Assembly (NCBI GenBank): GCA_000226015.1
Contig: JH152835.1
Location: 95,791 to 133,010 of the forward strand
Origin: Mnemiopsis leidyi
Taxonomy: Eukaryota; Ctenophora; Tentaculata; Lobata; Bolinopsidae
Reading direction: 5' to 3'
DNA length: 37,220 nucleotides
Part shown: one piece after another, positions 33,649-37,220 of the stretch
Layout of the letters: each line of letters starts with the position of its first letter
Numbering within the stretch: the first letter of the stretch is position 1
Position numbers and translations under genes: made by a program
Notes under the pieces: generated by a model
The model's database searches: none
What the model was told of the DNA's origin: nothing
What the model saw: only the letters and a program-made list of their open reading frames with translations

Positions 33649-34659
33649 TCAAAAACAAACAGTTTCAGTGATGATATTTTTATCGTCTAACGTCAACAAA
33701 ACACATCCGTTAGAAGTAGAACACAAGACAGAACCGTCAGGGTAGGATATCAAGTCTGTTACACTCCCCATCCCGGGAAGTCTCTTCTCCAGGATACAAT
33801 CCCGCTTGTTAATGTCCCACAGTTTTATCAGACTGTCTTTAGAACCTGATATGACCACATCGTTAGACCCTGACAGAAACTTCACACAGTTGACCCCCTG
33901 TTCGTTACCGCGCAGATCTCCCAGTAACTGCTTAGTCCTGACATCCCACAAGCTGACCTCACAGCCAGACCCGTTAAAGCCGTTACTTCCAGTTACAATG
34001 CAACTACCGCTACTGTTCACGTCACAGCATGTCTGAATGTAATTTTTTGTAGGGTAGACGTGAATTAATTCGAGGTTGCGCGTGTCCCAGAGTCGCACCC
34101 GCTTGTCCTCGCTCGTCTGTACTAGAACGTTCTCGTTTGGGATGAGTTTCATAGCTGTGATCAGGTTCCTGCTCTCTGCTATCGAGTAGAGCAACTTCCC
34201 CGTTTTGGTGTCCCACGCGTTTATACAGTTGTCACGTGACCCAGAGAGAATTCTGGTGTTGTCAGGTGTAATGACAACAGCGGTCACCACCAGGGAATGT
34301 CCGGCAAAGACGGTAGCGGTAGTTCCGTTCCATAATCTCACGTTGGTATCTCTGCACCCCGTCACCACCCCTCCAATAGTCTGCGCATTCTCTATCGCTG
34401 AAACTGGCTTGCCGTCGTGCCGCATGTAGCTCAGTACGTTGCCGGTGCTGTAGTTGAAGACGGTGGCGTGACCGTCGTCACCACCGGTCACAACGGTGTA
34501 TTTGTGGGGTGAGGTCGTCAAACAGTTGACTGTTCCCTTGTGTACTCGGCTGTAGCGGTGCACTCGGTCACGCCGATCCGTAGTGGGAGCTTCGCCTTTG
34601 CCGCCGCGACGCGTGTGGTGGCTGCTTTTAGAGCCCATACAGCTGGTAAACAGCTTCAT
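33649..34659 (-). CDS. WDR31: WD-repeat protein 31, single exon
   Basis: One uninterrupted frame of 336 residues from the ATG at 34659, forming a WD40 propeller of about seven blades; visible blade ends include VRLWNGTT, INAWDTKTGK, VRLWDTRNLE, VSLWDVRTKQ and IKLWDINKRD. The diagnostic stretch is QTSEDKRVRLWDTRNLELIH followed by YIQTCC and SNGFNGSGCEVSLWD, which matches WDR31 (QTSEDK...RLWD...IQT...SNGFGGEGCEATLWD) closely. WDR31 is known as a ciliary protein that works with ELMOD proteins and RP2 on ciliary trafficking. A second ATG at 34638 begins MGSKSSHH, an MGxxxS N-myristoylation pattern also present in vertebrate WDR31 (MGKQQSK), so it may be the used start. Being intronless beside intron-rich genes, it could be an old retrocopy or have lost its introns. 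The ARL3 gene lies just upstream in the same orientation. Confidence 0.9.
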   Translation of the reverse strand: MKLFTSCMGSKSSHHTRRGGKGEAPTTDRRDRVHRYSRVHKGTVNCLTTSPHKYTVVTGGDDGHATVFNYSTGNVLSYMRHDGKPVSAIENAQTIGGVVTGCRDTNVRLWNGTTATVFAGHSLVVTAVVITPDNTRILSGSRDNCINAWDTKTGKLLYSIAESRNLITAMKLIPNENVLVQTSEDKRVRLWDTRNLELIHVYPTKNYIQTCCDVNSSGSCIVTGSNGFNGSGCEVSLWDVRTKQLLGDLRGNEQGVNCVKFLSGSNDVVISGSKDSLIKLWDINKRDCILEKRLPGMGSVTDLISYPDGSVLCSTSNGCVLLTLDDKNIITETVCF

Positions 34660-35559
34660 CACACATCAACCTAAACGAGAACTTTTATTGAAGCAAAGCG
34701 AATTTAAGATTATGCTCAACAAAAGTGGGTAGTAGTATAAGTGAACTAGGATAGGTACAAGTCTAAAAACTAGGAGACAAATTAACTTTTAAAACGATTA
34801 CAGAAACTTAGTGGGGTTTGGTTACCGTGGTGCATATGAAACCAAGTGGGTGAAGGTTATGCATTACACTACAACTGATTAAATTTGGGAGCGACATTTT
34901 CAATCTGGTTTGTAGCCAAGAAGGACAAAGTTAATTACAACAAATTCAAACATTTAATACTAGATTACAACGATAAATAGCAGGGCAGCGAAACGTTACC
35001 TCAACGTCAGAGTTCAGACTTAATACGGTAAATTTGAGATTTCATTTGTACAGCATTTAAATCATTTTACAAAGCGGTGTTTTATTTTACAAGTCCTTGG
35101 CGAAACAGGTTACCTATTATGGTAAGTAATGTCTGAACGAGGAGCGTATAAAATATATAAACTGTACAACTCTAAGCATGCAGCAGATTGCGATCCACAT
35201 AGGAATCAGCCAAATAAATGCAGTCAATATGATTCATATGGTATCGATTTTAGATTTATTTTATATAGGTTTATGAGACAGATCGCTCAAATTTGCTTAT
35301 ATCAATGTTTACCGATATTAATAAAATTGACCGCGTTAAGAGTGACCGTTCCAGCGTATAAGGAATATATGTTCTCTGATAAATGGATGGAAATGAAGTA
35401 ATCAAGGCATACCTTAGGAACAGATTAATGCATCTTAACTACTCTCAGTAGTTGAATCAACAAGCAAAAACGTGGAATTAATTGACGTATAGATTTGTCC
35501 CGCAAATTCTACTTAAAGCTATCTGATCGTTCCCTTGTACAGTATGCTTGAAGAAAAGT
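34660..35559. other. Spacer between ARL3 stop and WDR31 start
   Basis: About 900 bp that should hold the ARL3 3' UTR and the WDR31 promoter (minus strand). Minus-strand AATAAA hexamers occur at 35255-35260 and 35081-35086, 300-480 bases past the ARL3 stop. No gene recognised. Confidence 0.5.
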
Positions 35560-35877
35560 TTATTTCTTCTTCTGTGCGCCCAGACTGCTGTACACCCATT
35601 CCATTCCGTCCTGAAGAAATAAGATTTATCGTATCAATATACTAGATAAGTGCCTGCACCTGTGGTTCAAATTTGATTGACGATTGTCCCTGTCTAACTA
35701 CTTATAGGTAGAAGTTGCTCTTTGAAAGTATGAAAATAAAGCAACAAAACTCTCTGAACAACTCAACAAAATTAGGAGCTAGCTTACCTTGATTCCCTCT
35801 TTTGTAAGAGCCGAACAAGCCTGTATCTGCCACTGTCTGTCTCGAATGGCGGAGGACAGCTGCAAAGCTGTCGCTAT
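35560..35877 (-). CDS. ARL3: ARL3 small GTPase, last two exons
   Basis: Minus-strand exons 35877-35788 (30 codons) and 35610-35560 (17 codons with stop TAA), joined in phase 0 by a GTAAG...CAG intron. The protein end contains IRDRQWQIQACSALTKEGIK then DGMEWVYSSLGAQKKK. This matches the ARL3 C-terminus ([26 protein letters not shown] and a lysine-rich tail) better than ARL2, ARL1 or ARF. It includes the CSAL motif, equivalent to the SAK/SAL G5 box that contacts the guanine base. ARL3 is the ciliary GTPase that releases lipidated cargo from PDE6D and UNC119 and is switched off by RP2. The exons with the P-loop and switches must lie beyond 36000, probably outside the window; none was found in 35878-37220. 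Confidence 0.88.
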
Positions 35878-36438
35878 CTGAAACACACTTGACATAAGCT
35901 ATCAGACATTTTATCATTGACAGCTCGATCTTTTACTTCGCGGATAAATATCCCATCAACAGGAGTGACAAAACTCCATTAGTCTACGTAAAGCCGACAG
36001 CGGCTAAAACAAGAAAAACCATTATAGCCGGTAAACTTCGTATTCTCAAGGAGTGAGCTGTATTATAGTTGTAGGTACCACACGCATCGAGTGAAAGCAG
36101 CCGCGTGAGGGTTGAATGAGTCGGTTTTAACGGCTACCCCAGCTAAATGACAGCTACAAATGGGTCGGAAGAAGTGGTGAACAAATAGGTTTTGCGGGCA
36201 GGCAGGAGTCTGAGCTTCGTGTGTGGCGTTTTTAGCGTCAATTCACAGACGCGAAACGTCAGTTACGAAATATTTAGGTAACTCCATTACTTTATCGTTT
36301 GAGAGAAAGGTCAAGTGGTTCGGGTACACCATCGTAAAATTAACGTCCGCATAGGGGCTTTGTAACTACTGAACTATAGTAACTGTACAGAGTTAAAAGT
36401 AAAAATTCATTGTACGTTTTAAGATAGTCACGCTTTTT
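35878..36438. other. ARL3 intron, no exon recognised
   Basis: Presumed intron of ARL3 leading to upstream exons. I searched for the expected NKQD-containing exon on the minus strand and did not find it. Confidence 0.5.
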
Positions 36439-36816
36439 CGAGAACTATAACATATAGTATATAAGGTGATTGAAGAAAACATATTGCGAGAATTATAACA
36501 TATAGTATAAGGTGATTACAGAAAACAGATTGCGAGAACTTTAAAATTTAGTATATAAGGTGATTGAAGAAAACATATTGCGAGAATTATAACATATAGT
36601 ATAAGGTCATTACAGAAAACAGATTGCGAGAACTTTAAAATTTAGTATATAAGGTGATTGAAGAAAACATATTGCGAGAACTTTAAAATTTAGTATATAA
36701 GGTGATTGAAGAAAACAGATTGCGAGAACTTTAAAATTTAGTATATAAGGTGATTGAAGAAAACGGATTGCGAGAAATATAACATATAGTATAAGGTGAT
36801 TGAAGAAAACAGATTG
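36439..36816. repeat. Eight-copy array of 48/46 bp units
   Basis: Eight head-to-tail units, sizes 48, 46, 48, 46, 48, 48, 48, 46 (378 bp exactly). Each begins CGAGAA and ends near GAAAACAGATTG or GAAAACATATTG. The 46 bp form lacks the TA of TAGTATATAAGG. Two sequence types (TATAACATATAG and TTTAAAATTTAG) are intermixed. Confidence 0.95.
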
Positions 36817-37079
36817 CGATACTTCTAGCTTCTGAGGGAAAATGCTGTGGCCCGATGGAGATCAAGAATCTGGTAGTATGGAGGGTTCTCACGTTACGAA
36901 ATGAGGTCCTAACGAAATAGGCAGCTAACATGTTCTTTAAATACACTTACCTATCAGTTTATATCATCACCACTAACCACCAGAAATTGGAGTGCAACTT
37001 GAGATCAAATCTCGATCAAATAACTCTTATCGTTTAAATCGTATTGGATATATGATAAGGTGAGCACAGTAATGTAGGT

Positions 37080-37220
37080 GAGCAGTAGTGAGCAGTAGTG
37101 AGCAGTAGTGAGCAGTAGTGAGCAGTAGTGAGCAGTAGTGAGCAGTAGTGAGCAGAAGTGAGCAGTAGTGAGCAGTAGTGAGCAGTAGTGAGCAGTAGTG
37201 AGCAGTAGTGAGCAGTAGTG
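37080..37220. repeat. 10 bp minisatellite running off the window
   Basis: About 14 copies of GAGCAGTAGT, with one variant (GAGCAGAAGT near 37150). It continues to the last base of the window, so the true length is unknown. Confidence 0.95.

Noticed and set aside
33649..34662. WDR31 start at 34662
   Set aside because: That codon is GTG; the first ATG is at 34659 and the better conserved one at 34638.
35129..35401. 90-codon plus-strand open frame between WDR31 and ARL3
   Set aside because: AT-rich, no motif, lies in the probable ARL3 3' UTR.
36439..36816. 48/46 bp array considered as a repeat-spacer system
   Set aside because: No unique spacers between units; variation is between two unit types of one tandem repeat.

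Overview
This is a piece of an intron-rich animal-type nuclear genome. Genes are broken into short exons with GT...AG introns, DNA is AT-rich, there is one 280-base assembly gap, and minisatellites, tRNA-like repeats and small transposon remnants are common. The gene content (a cGMP-dependent protein kinase plus the ciliary genes ARL3 and WDR31) points to a ciliated metazoan. I cannot fix the phylum from sequence alone. No bacterial or viral features were found.

Layout. 1-430: low-complexity CCATTG-rich tract. About 2042-2667: broken FLYWCH-finger/transposase-like reading frame. 4273-9847 (+): 11-exon coiled-coil protein of unknown family, with four in-frame 11-residue repeats near its visible start. 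10394-12113 (-): four-exon ribulose-phosphate 3-epimerase homologue with altered active-site positions, tail-to-tail with the previous gene. 13087-18045 (+): 11-exon leucine-rich-repeat protein of 806 residues with a ~410-residue acidic insert; one of its introns holds a GC-rich foldback element, the assembly gap and a tRNA-like element. 18046-21609: intergenic, with a pogo/Tigger-like miniature element. 21610-31546 (+): 18-exon, 720-residue cGMP-dependent protein kinase, complete from leucine zipper to AGC tail. 33649-34659 (-): intronless WDR31. 35560-35877 (-): last two exons of ARL3. 36439-36816 and 37080-37220: two tandem-repeat arrays, the second running off the window.

How the genes relate. 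The kinase is a full cGMP receptor and effector. WDR31 and ARL3 lie next to each other in the same orientation; from prior knowledge WDR31 acts in cilia with RP2, and RP2 is the GTPase-activating protein for ARL3, so the adjacency joins two members of one ciliary pathway. The RPE-like gene and the LRR gene are divergent and share a ~970 bp promoter interval. All exon models were assembled by hand from splice consensus, reading phase and protein similarity; phases close exactly across every junction of the kinase, LRR, RPE-like and coiled-coil genes.

Most interesting points: the RPE-like protein keeps the family's length and fold pattern but has lost the phosphate-binding loop and changed several catalytic positions; two genes independently carry tandem duplications spanning a 5' splice site; one kinase intron is almost entirely a nested foldback; and the RPE-like stop codon lies inside a 30 bp tandem duplication.
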